The notes beneath the pieces are model-generated. The model was not told the origin of the DNA and searched no databases. It saw only the letters and a program-made list of their open reading frames with translations. Below are positions 10,300 to 23,090 of a stretch of 64,000 nt of DNA, one piece after another (within the stretch, counting starts at the first letter, position 1; every line of letters begins with the position of its first letter). Source of the DNA: Prunella strophiata (taxonomy: Eukaryota; Chordata; Aves; Passeriformes; Prunellidae); the NCBI GenBank assembly GCA_036583965.1, contig JAZBQD010000006.1, positions 676,496-740,495 on the forward strand, in the 5' to 3' direction. A program made the translations under genes and the position numbers.

Positions 10300-11700
10300 G
10301 GGAATGATAAATCCTGGTTTTAGCATAAAAAACAAGATGGGAGTGTGCTGGATTGGAGTTTCCTCCTGCCCAAGTCCATTTCTAGAAGTCACTGGGCATC
10401 TTGTCTCTATAAAAGCCCCCAAACTACTAAGACACAGCCCCCAAAACCCCAAGATTCAGCCAAAACCCCCTCTGAAATAGAAAATTCAGCCTGAAAAACT
10501 GCAAATGTTCAAGACTTAGCCCAAAAAAGCAATAAAAAAACCAAGACTCACCCTTCAAAAGATCAAGACTCTGCCAGAGAAAAATCTCCCAGGATGTCCC
10601 CCTCTCTGGTCTCTCCACTTTGGTGTTTCAATGGTCCGCCTTCTCCAGGCTGCTGGGGTTCCTCCGTGTATTGGGGATCCTCACTCTGGGATGCCAGGGG
10701 TCCTGAGAATTCCAGAGGTCTCCTCACTTTGAGGCTCTGGTGGTCACTCTTCTCTGGGCTGCTGGGGGTCCAGTGGGTCGTGTCCCCCCCTCCTCCGTGG
10801 TCCCCCTGCTTAGGGATACCGAAGATTTTGAAAGTCCTGTGGGTGGTTTCTCCCCTCGCTATCTGCTTCAAGATGCTGGGCGTTCCAGAGTTCCCCCCCA
10901 CCCTGGGTTTCCCACTTTGGCGTTCTTTGGGGGAGCCCTCTCCAACCTATCCCCTTCCGCTGGCTGCCGGCGGTCCTCCGTTTCAGGCTCCCGAGGGTAC
11001 CGCCTCTCCAGGCTTCTCCCTCTCCGTGCCCGACCCCCCTCCAGGCGGCTGGGGATCCCCCAGCTCCGTTATCGCCTCTCCGGGGCTCCCGGGCCCCCAA
11101 ACCCGGTGTCCCATCCCCGCCAGCACCGGGCGATCGCCACGAGGCCCGGCTGACCATGGAGGCGGCGGGCGCTGAGCACAAAGCCCAGCCCCGAGCGCGG
11201 CTCCGGGCCCGGCAACCCCCGCCACCGGGACCACCCCAAGCAAACCCACCTCCCGGGGACCCTCCACTGTCCCCGCAAGGAGCACTTCAGCTCAGCTTTG
11301 GATTCCCGGAAGATCCAAAGATCCCCCTCCCAGAAAAACTCTACCGGGAACCCCCCGTGATATTTGCGGCGAGCTCCCCCTCCCCCGTCACCTGCGGGAT
11401 GCGGAGGGAAGGACCGACGCTCCCAGGGCGGGGGTGCTGCAGCTACAATGAGCTGGGGGCTTGTGGCTCCTCCTTTTCCTGCCCCTCCTCCTGCCCCTCT
11501 TCCCTTCCTCTTCCTCTCCTCCTCCTCCTCCGGCTCCTTCTTTTTCTGCTGAATTCTTACTCTTCCTCGTCGTCCTTCATGCGTCCTCCCCCTGCTTCTC
11601 CTGATTCATGCCTTCTTCTCCTCTTCCTCCTCCTATTCCAGGCACCCTGGCTGTGTGTATAGATGGGAAAACAGAGGCTGGAGAGCAGCTGCGGGAAGGG
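10300..11700 (-). promoter_or_regulatory. 5' flank and CpG-island promoter of ZNF-B
   Basis: The region 10550-10950 matches the ZNF-A 5' flank. The interval 10950-11460 is CpG-rich, and 11460-11640 is a long CTCCT pyrimidine tract like that at 4430-4510. No TATA box was seen. Overlapping long frames on both strands lack family resemblance and are treated as shadows of base composition. Confidence 0.55.
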
Positions 11701-11849
11701 CCTGGGGACCCCGATGGATGCCCATGAGGATCTGAGTCAGCAGCGCCCTCCCAGCCAGGAGTGCCGTTCGTGTGCTGGGTGCAGCGGGCCAGGGACGGCA
11801 CTCACGGACAAAGCATACTGGTGGGGACAGGAATGGAATTAATTACCTA

Positions 11850-12570
11850 CCAGAATAACAGCAGGATAATGAAAAGTAAAATGGATTCTATAAACACCTT
11901 CCCCGACCCCTCCCTCCTTCCCCGGCTCTCCCTCCAGCAGCACAGGGAGATGGAAATGGGGCTCACGGTCAGTTTACAGCACCTTGCTCCTGCTGCTGCT
12001 CAGGGAGAGAAGTTGGGAGTCCTTCCCCTGCCCCAGTGTGGGTCCCCACAGGGCCTCAGGTCCTTCCAGCAAAGCTGCTCCAGCGTGGGCTCCTCTGCCT
12101 AGGGATTCACAGAGCCCTGCATGGAGGCTGCTCCAGCACAAGCTGTGGTCCCCTGTTGGGCTCACATCCTTTTCGGGCATCCCCCTGTTCCAGCGTGGGC
12201 TCCTCCAGGGGCTGCAGGAGAATCTCAGCTCTGGCACCTGGAGCAGCTCCTGCCCCTCCTCCTGCACTGCCCTGGGTGTCTGCAGAGCTGTTCCTTTCGC
12301 ATGTTCCCACTCTGCTCTTCTCTGGACCCAATTCCATCTTCACAAGAACTTCTTTGTTCTTGAGTCCATTATCCCTGTGGTGTCACTGCCATCTCTGTTT
12401 GACCCACCCTTGGCAAGCTGTGTCTATCCTGGAGCCAGCTGGTGTTGGTTCTGCTGAACACAGGGAAGCTTCTGGCAACTTCTTGCAGAAGCCACCCCTG
12501 TAGCCCCCCCGCCACCAAAACCTGGCCACACAAACCCAACACAGGCACTAATGAAAGAACCCTGGAAGGC
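11850..12570. repeat. Dispersed repeat, copy A of a 0.7-0.9-kb family
   Basis: The block is paralogous to 58080-58985. Both start near 'ggata-tgagaagtaaaat', share the 'ctccagc' and 'gggctcctc' words, and end at 'aaaacctggcca'. Reading frames are broken in both. The family is probably a decayed retroelement segment, and I cannot name it. Confidence 0.65.
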
Positions 12571-13545
12571 CCTTGCTTTCTCTTTGGGAACTATTGGTCA
12601 GGTCACCCCTCACGTCACAGGTCCCACCTGGCCTGCCCCCTTTGTCCAGCAGGACAGAAAGAAAAGAGAGAAGAGAAAAACAGGAGGTAAGAGAGGAGGT
12701 AGAGAAAGAGCCAGAAAATGGGATCCTGGGAACAAAAGAGGGATGGGGAGATGCACCAGGATGACAAGAGAGACAAGAGAAGTGGAGAGGGGTATCTGTG
12801 GTTACTACAGGCTCTGCTTTTTGCACAGTTGGGAACCTGGTGGCACCAAGTTCTGCTGGTGGGCTCCTGAAGTGAATGTCAGTGCTTTTCCTTGGGAAGT
12901 ACAACACCTGGGCCCATTGTTGCTGTGCAGGTGATGGCTGCCCAGGGGAGGGAAAGGCCAGCAACAGCTTTCTGTCCTGGCACCTTTTGTGTGGGAGCAA
13001 TCACTGGGCTTACTCAGTTTTGTGAGGTGGGCTCAGGAGGAGGTAAGAGCAATCTCAATAACCCACCATCAAAATTAGGAGCCCAGCTCCATGGTCAGCC
13101 TCAGAACTGGGGCAGTCCCCATACACAGGAGACACTCCAGGAATGCCCCTCATTTTCCCCCTGCCTCCTGCTCACCTTGTGCAGGTAGAGGAAGGATGAT
13201 GAACCCAAGCATTAATCCCGCCACTCCTGTTGCCATCTGACTGCAGCTGCACCCTGAGTACCCCAGGGAGCTATTGGTAGAGGTAAAGGAGGATGTCATG
13301 GGACACCCCCCGCTTCACACCATCTCATTTCCTCTTTTCCACCCTTCTCCTATGCCTTTTCCATAGTACCTCCATTCCTCAGCTGCCCCCTGAACTCTGA
13401 GGTTCCAGCCCCCTCCCATTCCCCACACTGTGGGTCTAAGCTCATCTAAGAGCTCCTCACCCACACCTGGATGTGCTCCCAGTACCACCAGTGCCACATA
13501 CAGCCCCAGCTCCCAGGAAATGGAAAGCAAAGAGGTGATTTGGTG
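12570..13545. other. No gene recognised
   Basis: The stretch has mixed base composition with a purine-rich part at 12655-12800. No exon, RNA gene or bounded repeat is supported. The short open frames lack domains. Confidence 0.4.
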
Positions 13546-14445
13546 AGAGCAAAGAGGAAATCATGCCTGATAAATTTGGTGGTGTTCTATGGCAGGCCTA
13601 CAGCATTGGTGGGTGGGCCAGAGCAACTGATGTTTTCTGTTTAAACTTATGCAAAGCATTTGACACTGTCCCTCACAACATCATTGTCTCCAAAGTGGAG
13701 AGACATGGATTTGGTGAATGTAGCACTTGATCGATAAAGAACTGTCTGGATGGCTGCGTGCAAAGTGTTGTGGTCAATGGCTCATTGTCCACGTGGAGAG
13801 CAGTGATGAGTGGAATCCATACTGGGGCCAATACTATTCAGCATCTATGCTGGTGATGTGGACAGAGAGATTGAGGCACCTGCAGCATGTTTGCTGATGA
13901 CATTGAGCTGTGTGGTGCATTGCACACTGGAGGGAAGGGATGGGCCATCCAGAGGGACCTTGACAGGCTTGAGAGGTGGGGCCGATGAAAACCTCGTGAA
14001 GTTCAACAAAGCAAAGTGCAAGGCCCTACACCAGAGTCATGGCAATCCCAAACACACCAACAGGCTGTGTGGCAAAATGATCAAGAGTGGCCCTGCAGAG
14101 AAAGACTTTGTGGTGATGGCAGATGCAAAAGTCAGCAGGTGCTGGCAGTGAGCACTCCCAGCCCAGAAAGCAATGGAGTCTTGGGCTGCATCCAAAGGAC
14201 TGTGGCCAGCAGATCGAGAGAGGTGACTTTGCCCCTCTACTCTGCCCTTGTGAGACCCCACCTAGAGTCCTGAGCACAGGTCTGGTGTCTCCAAAATGAG
14301 AAGGACTTAGACCTGTCAAAAAAAGTGCAGAGGAGATCATGAAATTTATAAGAGGACTGAAGCACCTTCTCTGTGGAGACAGGCTGAGAGAGCTGGGGCT
14401 GTTCAGCCTAGAGAAGGCAAGGTCGTGTGGAGACCTCAGAGCACC
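13545..14445 (+). mobile_element. CR1 LINE fragment, reverse-transcriptase 3' part
   Basis: Broken plus-strand frames read CR1 reverse-transcriptase landmarks: a K-A-F-D-T-V-P-H-N motif near 13655, an I-L-G-P-I-L-F-S-I block near 13830, a K-F-N-K-A-K-C motif near 14000, and the [13 protein letters not shown] tail near 14235-14270. Stops and frameshifts make it inactive. It ends abruptly at 14445 where an LTR begins. Confidence 0.85.
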
Positions 14446-15022
14446 TGTGCTGGTTCTGGCTGGGGTGGCTTCAGTTTCCTTTGCACAGGTGGTGGTGGAG
14501 CTGTGTTTGGGGCTGTGCTGAACACAGGGCTGAGAACACAGACATGGGTTTGTTCTTGCTGAGCTCGGCCAGAGCCGAGGCCTTTCCTGCCCCTCTTATG
14601 GCCACAGTGGAGAGGGAGTGGGGGTGCATGGGAAGTTGGGAGGAGTCACAGCCAGGACAGGTGACCCCAACTGACTCAAGGGATATTCCAGACCTTATGG
14701 CATCATGCTCAGGATAGAATGTGGGGGGAAGGGGGAGACGTTTGCAGTGGTGGCACTTTTCTTCCCAAGCCACCATTCCATGGGATGGGGCTGTGCTGTC
14801 CTGGAGGTGCTGAGCACCTGCCTGCCCTTGGGAAGTAGTGAATGAATTATTTGTTTTGATTTGCTTGTGTGATGGTTTTTGCTTTCTGTATTAAACTGTC
14901 TTAATCTCAACTGACAAGTTTTCTAGCTTTTACCCCTCCAATTCTCTCCCCAGTCCTGCTGGGGGAAGCATGAGCAAGCAACTGTGAGGGGTTTGGGAGC
15001 TAGATGGGGTTAAATCACAACA
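14446..15022 (+). mobile_element. Solo LTR abutting the CR1 fragment
   Basis: The element starts TGTGCTGGTTCTGGCTGGGG and ends GGTTAAATCACAACA, with a TATTAAA polyadenylation variant near 14889. This is the layout of a very common avian ERV LTR. I found no clean target duplication, and the CR1 does not resume on the far side, so a deletion or recombination probably followed insertion. Confidence 0.75.
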
Positions 15023-16700
15023 CTGTGCAAGGTGGTTTTTTACTGAGAAATACTACAAGTGTTAAGCAATAGATGGCAAATACCTGTTTGGGATGGACTT
15101 CAGAGATCATTCCTTCCAAATAAGAAAGAAATGGGAAGTGAAGAGCAGTGTCAGCCATTGCCTTCCAGGCATGTGGAGAATCTGGTCTCGTATTTTGGTA
15201 AGTGACACCCTTGCAAAGGTCCATGGTTTGCAGGACTCTAAGCAGTGACAATGCTTTAGAGCATTTGCATACACATATAATTTCTCCTTCCTGAGATCAA
15301 ACTCCCATAGCTGTAGATGAGAAGGAATTTTCCTTCATCATCTACATCTTACTCACTTGTGCCCCACAGGTGAGCACCATTATATAGCTGGAAGCTTGTC
15401 ATCAGAAAATATTTAAAAATAACAGGGTGACATGGATGGCTGGAACACAGTGGCCTGTGAAATTAATTAATCTCTCCTGTTTGTTCATGTTAGTGCATGT
15501 GAATCACTAATCAGTAGAAATGGTGATCCTGTATTACTTCTTTTCCCTCCATCCTATGGCTAATTGGGACATAGAACTGTTAAATAGGGATTTAATCTAG
15601 ACTGGAGAATTTATAAGATAGTTATTATTGTATACAATGGATCAGATAAACTGATAATACAGCCAGCATGTCAGGGGGGAGAAGAAAAAGGTGATTACTC
15701 AGAAGTGCTCCAGCAATGCTCAGGTGATAACCAGTATTTTAATGATCATCTGAGAAGAATTTGAGTAGCCCAAGGGAGCTGAAGCCTCCCACTGTGCCAT
15801 GATCAGCATCAAAAAACTCCTTCTCAATAAACAGCTCCATCATTTCCACTTGGAAAAAACAAGGGGCGAGATTTGTGCAGTGTGACATCTAATGAAGGCA
15901 CATTCACAACACATGCCAAAGATGAAGTTTCTCTAGAAGTAGCTGTCTTGTAAGAGAGAGCCCAGTTACAAAAACTGGCAGGAGGAGACATCATTATGTC
16001 TTAATGGGGGAAAGCTCACTCACTAGTGGAGTGAGCTCGGCTTCCGTTCTGTGTTTAGAGGGCTTCCCTTTTTCCTTTTTAAAACTTGTATTAAATTGGC
16101 TTGGCCATTCATCAGCCAGCTTGAATGTAAGGATGGGGCTCGGGTTTCTGTAGTACCACACCAACCGGAATTGCTTCTATGTGATTTTGCTATCAGTGAA
16201 TAAACAGGTCATTTAAAGTGCTACTAATTTTGAAAACAAACCCTTTTGTCTTCAGAAAAGATACGTGAGAAAGGACAGTGTTGGTGTCAAGCAGTGTAGG
16301 GCTGGATGACTACAACTTCCTCTGCATCGTCCACGTATTAAGGAAACTTCAAGGTCTGGGAAATGGGTCTTCCTCATTCTGAGACTCTCTGGCCATCATA
16401 CTCTGGGGCTCACACCCTCTTCACCTGGGCTGTTCCCTTGCACATAATCAGCAAAGCCCCCCTGCTTTCACAAATGGCCAATTGTTTGAGCCATTAACCC
16501 AGAACATTCCAGTCTCTCACAGTGAGACCTTCAGAACCACTAACAGCTTGGAGAGGGGGAACTCCTGGGACCCCCAGCAGCCCAGAGAGCAGGGAGCCCT
16601 GGGATTCTGAAATGGTGGGCCCATAGAGGGGGGAAACCCCATCAGCCTCGAGAGTGGGGGAGAGCATGGAAAGGGGGGAGCCCCAGGACCCCTGTCATGA
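15023..16700. other. AT-rich unique-looking sequence, no gene
   Basis: No open frame of note, no splice pattern and no bounded repeat were seen in about 1.7 kb. It is one of the few stretches here without obvious repetition. Confidence 0.4.
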
Positions 16701-17215
16701 TCCACTGGTAGGGGAGTGATGTTTGTTATAAATTCCCATCAAGCTAAACAAAGACCTGGACACATCTTATGTTTTGTTGTTCTCAACACTTCCATGAGTT
16801 CTCTGCTCCCACCACAAACTCCTCCAAGGTGCTGGCTTACAAATGTGTAAGCTCCACAATGTCCCCAGTCCCACCACAGTTCGTGTGGAGAATGGGAGAG
16901 GTGTGCACAGCCAGGGAAGGAAACAAAGAATATTTCCAGTGCTTCAATCCTGTGTTGGTGCTTCCATGTGGATGGGCCAGGGCTGGGCACAGGAAAAACA
17001 GAAAGAGAGGGGAGAGAGGGAGAATAAAGAGAGGCAGGGAGAACAGAGAGAAAAAAGAGTGAGGGGGCCTGATCTGCTCCCTTTTCCAGTTCACCTGGTG
17101 CAGCCTCTTGTGTAAGCCAGACTTCTGGTGGGTTTTGTTCTGTGGGCACAGTTGTTCTTCTCCAGTGGGTGAGACAGGAGGGCTGAGCACAAGTCTCAGG
17201 GCTGAGCAGGGAGTT
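16700..17215. other. No gene recognised
   Basis: A purine-rich tract at about 16985-17065 gives long artificial frames on both strands. Nothing else is supported. Confidence 0.35.
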
Positions 17216-20200
17216 CATAGAATCACAGAGTAGGCTGAGTTGGAAGGGACCTATCAGGATCACCAAATCTAACTCCGGGACTTGCACAGGACACTCCAAC
17301 AATCCCACCATGGGCTCACAGCATTGTCCAAATGCTCCTTGAGCTGAGACAGGTTTGGAGCTGTGACTACTTCCCTTGGCAGCTTGTTCCAGTGCCTGAC
17401 CAACCTCTGGGGTAAAAACCTTTTCCTGATACCTCACCTAAACCTCTCTGACTCAGCTCCAGCTGTTTCCTTGAGTCCTGCCACTGATCACAAGAGTGGA
17501 GAGGTTGGTACCTGCTCCTGTGCTGCCCCTTGGGAGGATATTGAAGAGCTCAATGAGGTCTCCCCTCAGTCTCCTCTAGCTGAACAGATAAAGTGACCTC
17601 AGTTGCTCCTCATAAAGCTTCCACTCCAGACCCTTCCCATCCTTGTGGCCTCCTTTGGATGCTCTCCAGTGGCTATATGCCTTTTTTATGTTTTTGTGCC
17701 CAAAACTTCCGCCAGGACTTGAGGTGAGGCTGCCCCAGTGCAAAGCAGAGGACAATCCCCTCCCTAGCCAGGCTGGCGACGCTGGGCCTGATGACCCCAG
17801 GACATGGATGGCCCTCCTGGCTGCCAGGCACTGCTGATTTAGATCCAACTGGACATTGACCAGGACCTCCAGGTCCCTTCCCACAGCTGCTCTCCAGCAT
17901 CTCATTCCCCAGTCCATAAACACAACCAGGGGCACCCTGTCTCAGGTGCAGAATCCTGCACTTGGCCTTGTTAAACTTCACACGGTTGGTGATTGCCCAC
18001 ATCTCTGGTTTGTCAAGGCTTTTTGCAGGGGCTCTCTGCCCTTGCAGGAGTTGATAGCTCCTCCCAATTTACTGTTGTTGGCAAACTTTCCTAGTATTCA
18101 TTTGAGTCCTGCCTCCAAGTCATTTATGAAGATGTTGAAGAGAACTGGGCTGATGATGGATCCCTGTGGAACCCCACTAGTGACTGGTGCCAGCCTGATT
18201 TCACCTGTCACTGTCACCCTTTGTGCCCAACATGTGTAACATGTGACACAGTTATTCAGCTGTGGGCTGGACAGTTTGTCCAGAAGGGTCCTGGGAGAGA
18301 CAGTATCAAAACCTTTGCTGAAGTCCAAAAAACATTCCGTCTCATGGCTTTCCTGGATCGAACCACATGGGTTGCCCCATCTTAGAAGGAAACCTTAGAA
18401 CCTTAGAAGGAAATCAGGTTCAACAAGCAGGACTTTCCCCTCGTGAAGCTGTGCTGACTGTGACCAATAACTGTGGTGTCCTCCAGGTATTTTTCAATAC
18501 CTCCCAGAGTAATCTTTTCTGTTATATCATTGGATACTGAAGTGACACTGACAGGCCTGTAGTTTCCAGAGTCCTCCTCCTTGCCCTTCTTGAAAACTGG
18601 GACAACATTTGCCAGCTTCCAGTCAGTTGGGACCTCTCGGGTTTCCCAAGAGTACTCAAAAATGATCAAGAGAGGCTTTGCAATGACATCAGCAGCTCTT
18701 TGAGTATTCTTGTATTAATCCCATCAGACCCCATAGATTTGTAGGGATCCAGCTGGATCAGCAGATCCCATGCAAGTTCAGGGTCAGCTTGGAGTTGATC
18801 ATTCTTATCTCCTGCACTGAGATTCCCTTGGTCTGTCATCTGTGTTGAAGACAGTGGCAAAGAGTGTATTAAAACATCTGCCTTGTGCATGTCCCTGTTT
18901 GTGAGGTGACCATCCTAATCCTGCAATGGGACAATGTTATTTCTACCCTTTGTTTTACCATTAATTGAAAAAACTTTTTATTGTTCCCCACATTTCCGGC
19001 AGCTTCAATTCCAACTGAGCTTTGGCCACACAAATTTTCTCCCTACAGTGTTGAGCAGTATCTCTGTACTCTTCCTGTGTTACCTGACCTTTCTTCCACT
19101 GGGCACACACCTTCCTTTTTTCCTTACAGTCAAGGGGAAATCCCTGTTCAGCCATGCCAGCCTTCTGCCCTGCCTGCTTGATTTCCAGCATTTAGGAATT
19201 GCTGCTCCTGTGCCCTTGGAAGGTGATGCAGTGATGGGCTCCAGCACCTGCAGAAACATTTTCCCAGGGTACTAATTTGTTCCCTGAATAGCCTGAGGTC
19301 TGATCTCATGGCCAGAGTTGAAGTTTTGGTAGTACTTTTCCTCCTGTCAACAGAGATTTAAACTTGATTGCTCTGTGGTCTCTGTGGCTGAGATTGCCAC
19401 CAGTCTCCATTTTGCTCACAGGATCTCTCTGTTGACAAGCAGCAGATCCAGGACAGCATCTTTCCTTGGAAGTGTTCCTTATTTCCTCAGAGAATAACTC
19501 TTCACTATTTTGGGCCTGGCTGGGTGGTCTATAGTAGACTCCCACAGTGACATCTGCATTATTTGTTTGCCCCTTTATTCTCACCCAGACACTCTCAACT
19601 GTGCCATTGCCAGCTGTGAGCTCCAGACATTCCAGCCCTTCCATTACATCCAATGCCACCCCACACCTCTCCTGCCCTGGTTACCCTTCTGAAAGAGCCT
19701 TTAACCATCCAGTGGGGTACTCCTATAGCAGAGTTGTCTCATCCCACCAGGTTTCATGCCAGTGGTGTCAAACCTCTGGCAGTGGGCCAGAGCTTCCAGC
19801 TCATCTTGTTTGTTACTCATGCTGCATGCATTAGTGTAGAAACATTTCAGGTGTGGTACATTGGAACAGGATTGAGGGATCCTATCATTGCTCCTTCCCT
19901 CAAGATCTGGCACTACATCCCATTGCTCTTCACTGGCGAGCCTGGTTTTGTCCTTTTCCCTCTTAAAGGTAAATCCCATCAGGTGTCAGTAGACCAGGTG
20001 TTGAATAAATCATCCCATAGTCAAATAACCCAAATTTTTCCAATTGCATCAGCCTTGGACCCATGCACTGATATGACAGATCTTTTTATTCCTGTCAGTA
20101 TTATTCCTCGTTACCAGAAGGATCGAGGAAATCACTACCTGTGCTCCTGATCCTGTGCCCAGTTGTCTCAAGGCTTTAAAATCTCTTTTGATTTCCCTTG

Positions 20201-20690
20201 GACTTCTCTGTATTACTTTGTCACTGTCAGCCTGAAAAACCAATAGCAGATAGTAATCAGAGGGCCTTAATAGACTGGAGAATTTTCCAGTAATGTCCTT
20301 TACCTGAGCCTGAGACTGCAGACTTCCCTGTGAGTTGGGTCTTGTCTGCAAATCAGGCCCTCCATTCTCCTCAGAAGGGAGAACAGTCTCCTATTAAACT
20401 TCCCTTCTTTTCCTCTTAACAGAGGAGATTGTGATGCCGGGTACAGGTACTGCTGCTTTAGGAGGCTTCTCTATCCCAGAAGCACCTTCACCCACCTCGT
20501 CAGTTGCCTGGCTGCCTAGTTCCAGGGCCTCTTGCTTGTTGTAGAAGGTACCTGTCCTACTTGTCAGGTTTTCAGAAGGAACCTCCCTCCTGGTAGCTGA
20601 AATTACTCTCTTCCAGCCTTCATCTTCAACAGACCCTTGACCTTGCAGGGTTCTGAGTATCCATGACAACAAAAGTTCAAGTCTCTGAGA
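17216..20690 (-). mobile_element. Long, nearly complete CR1 LINE (minus strand), inactivated
   Basis: The 3' end is marked by the CR1 signature 'atagaatcacagag..gagttggaagggacc' at 17218-17250. Moving up the minus strand are the RT tail (K-F-N-K-A-K-C near 17960), [11 protein letters not shown] (near 18110-18150), [17 protein letters not shown] (near 18310), G-N-Y-R-P-V-S (near 18555), the K-S-M-G-S-D-G-I block (near 18730), endonuclease pieces with Y-Y-R-P-P (near 19530), and finally an ORF1-like segment at 20050-20690. Many stops and shifts split it, so it is dead. At about 3.5 kb it is long for a CR1 copy, since most are 5'-truncated to a few hundred bases. Confidence 0.9.
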
Positions 20691-20794
20691 ATCTGGAGAC
20701 TAGAGTGTCTCTGAAAATAACTGGTCAAAGTTGGGATTCTTGTGTTTAGTGTCTGTTTCAGACTTGAGTGTTTTGTACTCATTTTTTTCTATGC

Positions 20795-21060
20795 TGTGCG
20801 GATCTTCAGGGCCATGCTGAGAATCCCCTCTGAGCAGGGACAGCCAAAGCCATGTGCTTCCCTCACCTGTCTGGTCTCCCTGTTATCAGCACTTCCATGT
20901 TTCTTTATCTGAAGACCCCCTCACCTCCTCCCCACTGTTACATCTGCTGGTGTCAGTTCTGTACTCAATGGTGCCTCCAGCACTGAAACCCCTCATCTAT
21001 AGCCTGAGGAACCAGGAGCTCAAGGATGCCCTGAAGAAACTTAGGAGTAGATGCATTTGA
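20795..21060 (+). pseudogene. Olfactory receptor C-terminal fragment (TM6-TM7)
   Basis: Plus-strand translation gives an ICL3-like start (R-I-F-R-A-M-L-R-I-P-S near 20800), then after a frameshift the class-defining tail V-S-V-L-Y-S-M-V-P-P-A-L-K-P-L-I-Y-S-L-R-N and Q-E-L-K-D-A-L with a stop at 21058-21060. The receptor NPLIYSLRN motif has N changed to K. The wording suits the bird-expanded OR14-type group. The first five membrane segments are missing and the frame is broken, so it is a pseudogene. Confidence 0.85.
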
Positions 21061-21299
21061 GCAGCCACAGCCTGCCTGTTGTCCTCGGTCAGTGACTCCC
21101 AGTGCATGTCATGACAGATAAGTCTATCTTTCCTTATTTACATATTACATATTTTTTTTCTCCACTTGTGATGTTGTTGTCTTTAAGTAGAAATGTCATT
21201 ATTTATCCTCTTCTCCTTCAGCATCCACCAAGCTTGTGTGACCTAGAGACTTTGTGTAAATAGGGAGACTCACATTGTATTTAAATGAAATAAATTATT

Positions 21300-22500
21300 C
21301 TGCAGTATTTTTTTTTTTTTTTGGTCTTGAGCTCCATCCTCAGCAGAGCAGGAATGAATGGGAAATGAGAACAACTTTCTGGCTGCACCAGCCTTGGAAC
21401 GAGCCCTGGGCCTGGAGCAGGAGCAGCTCTTGAGGGCCCCAAGGCTGGGGCTCTTGTGCTGGCCTGGGCAGATGGGATAGCAGCAGGGGCTGCAGAGCTC
21501 TCAGCACCTGAGCCCGAGGGGAGCAGGGCAGCCAGGGAGCCTCCTTGTGCCTTGGCCAAGCCCCTTTTGCCATGGCTGGGGCTGAGTGCTGTGTGAGCTG
21601 CAGCTGCTGCTGTGCCCTTGGCAGGGGCTGAGGCCGTGGGGCCAGTGGCCAGAGCAGCCTGGCCTGAGCAGAGCTGTGGGGCCAGAGCCGGCTGGGCTGG
21701 GCTGGGGAGAGGCCCTTGGTGCTGCACAGAGCTCAGGGCAGCTGGCAGAGCTTGCAGGGAGCTGGGCTGGGCTCAGAGAGCCTGGCACAGAAACCAGCAG
21801 TGTCCATCTCAGCCTGGCTCAGCGTGCAGGGGCAGGACTCAGGCCAGGCCTTGTGGGGCAGGGCCAGCAATGCCTGTGCCAGGCATTGAAAACAGGCAAG
21901 TGGCCCAGAGAGGAGGCTGCTCTGTGCCCTTGGTGGCACGCACACAGCAGGGAGGGGGCCCAGGACATTTGTCAGCGCCAGCCTCTGTGCCCAGCCCTGG
22001 GCAGCCCTGGCTGCTGAGGCCAGCTTTGGCCTGGGCTGAGTTTGGCTGTGGCCCAGCTCCATCCTCCTGCGGGGCTCAGGGCCTGTTGGCAGCCATGGCC
22101 AGCCCTGGCCGGCCTCTCTGCTGGCCCAGAGGCCGGCAGAGCCCGGGGCAGGGCTGTCTGTGCAGGCCCACAGGTGCCACAGGCTCTGCAGGAGCTGGCA
22201 GAGGCTGCCCAGCAGGGAGGCCATGGGGCACAGAGCCCCAAGGCTGCTGTGGGCACCACGGCACAGGGGCCGTTCCCAGCCGCAATGCTCCTGTCCTGGG
22301 CTGGGCCTGCACAGGGACTGTGGGGACGTGAAGGGAGCAGGGCTGAGATGTCACAGGACGGGCTACAAACAGGAGCTGTGAACACACTGAGTAACAGCAA
22401 GGCCAGCAACAGACAGGGAATTTCTGTGCATTGTTTGTGCTGTGCAGAGCTGCTTCAGAACAGGGAGGGGGATTTAATACCAGAAAACTCTTGATACTGA
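21300..22500. repeat. GC-rich decayed repeat block, unassigned
   Basis: After a T18 run at 21308 there is about 1.2 kb rich in 'ctggg', 'gcagag' and 'ggccag' words with long frames on both strands and in several registers. That pattern reflects composition rather than coding. No family can be named. Confidence 0.4.
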
Positions 22501-22739
22501 TGTTGAGGGATAAAATGGCTTCTTTGCCTGAGTCTTTGCTGGAAAGGTCTCTCAGGTCTCTGCATTCAGTGAAGGGCTTCAGGGAGGAGGAAAGCATGTA
22601 TTGGCAGGAACCTCAGTGAGGGGGGCAGGGGGTTAAGAGCAGAAGATTTGGCAAGGAAGAAAAAAATAAGGAAAAGTAATATTTTCACTCAAAGATGACC
22701 TTGCAGCTGAAAGATGCTAATATTTGGTGGGAGAAATTT

Positions 22740-23090
22740 CACATGTTGTGGTTGCTTTGGGTTGTTTTCTGTCTGCTTTGAGAAGTAGAATTTCTGCAGA
22801 AGATAACAGGATGTTGTGAAAAAGTCCTAAAATGCATTTTTCACAGGCCTTAGGCCTCCTGGTGAGAGGGAAGAGAGATAAGAAGCTTGGAGATTGCAAA
22901 AGCACAGCCTTGTGAAAGAATGTGCCTTTGATGGGGCCTGTGGTATGTTATGGCAGGGGAACAGGCTTGGCATGGGTGCTTTTTGCCCCTGTTAAGATGG
23001 AATAAGCTTAGGACTGTATGTGTCCCCATTTTGCTAGCGTGACAATAGAATAAATCTACTCTTTACACTTCAGCTGTGGATTTCGGCTGT
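22740..23090 (+). mobile_element. Possible LTR 3' part
   Basis: An AATAAA at about 23049 sits in 'agaataaatctactc', followed by a T-rich tail, and the 300 bases before it resemble an LTR U3. No TG/CA ends or duplication could be fixed. Confidence 0.35.

Noticed and set aside
21281..22597. Many 80-240-codon frames in the GC-rich block
   Set aside because: They overlap in all frames on both strands and read Ala/Gly/Pro/Trp low-complexity sequence. No splice or family support.
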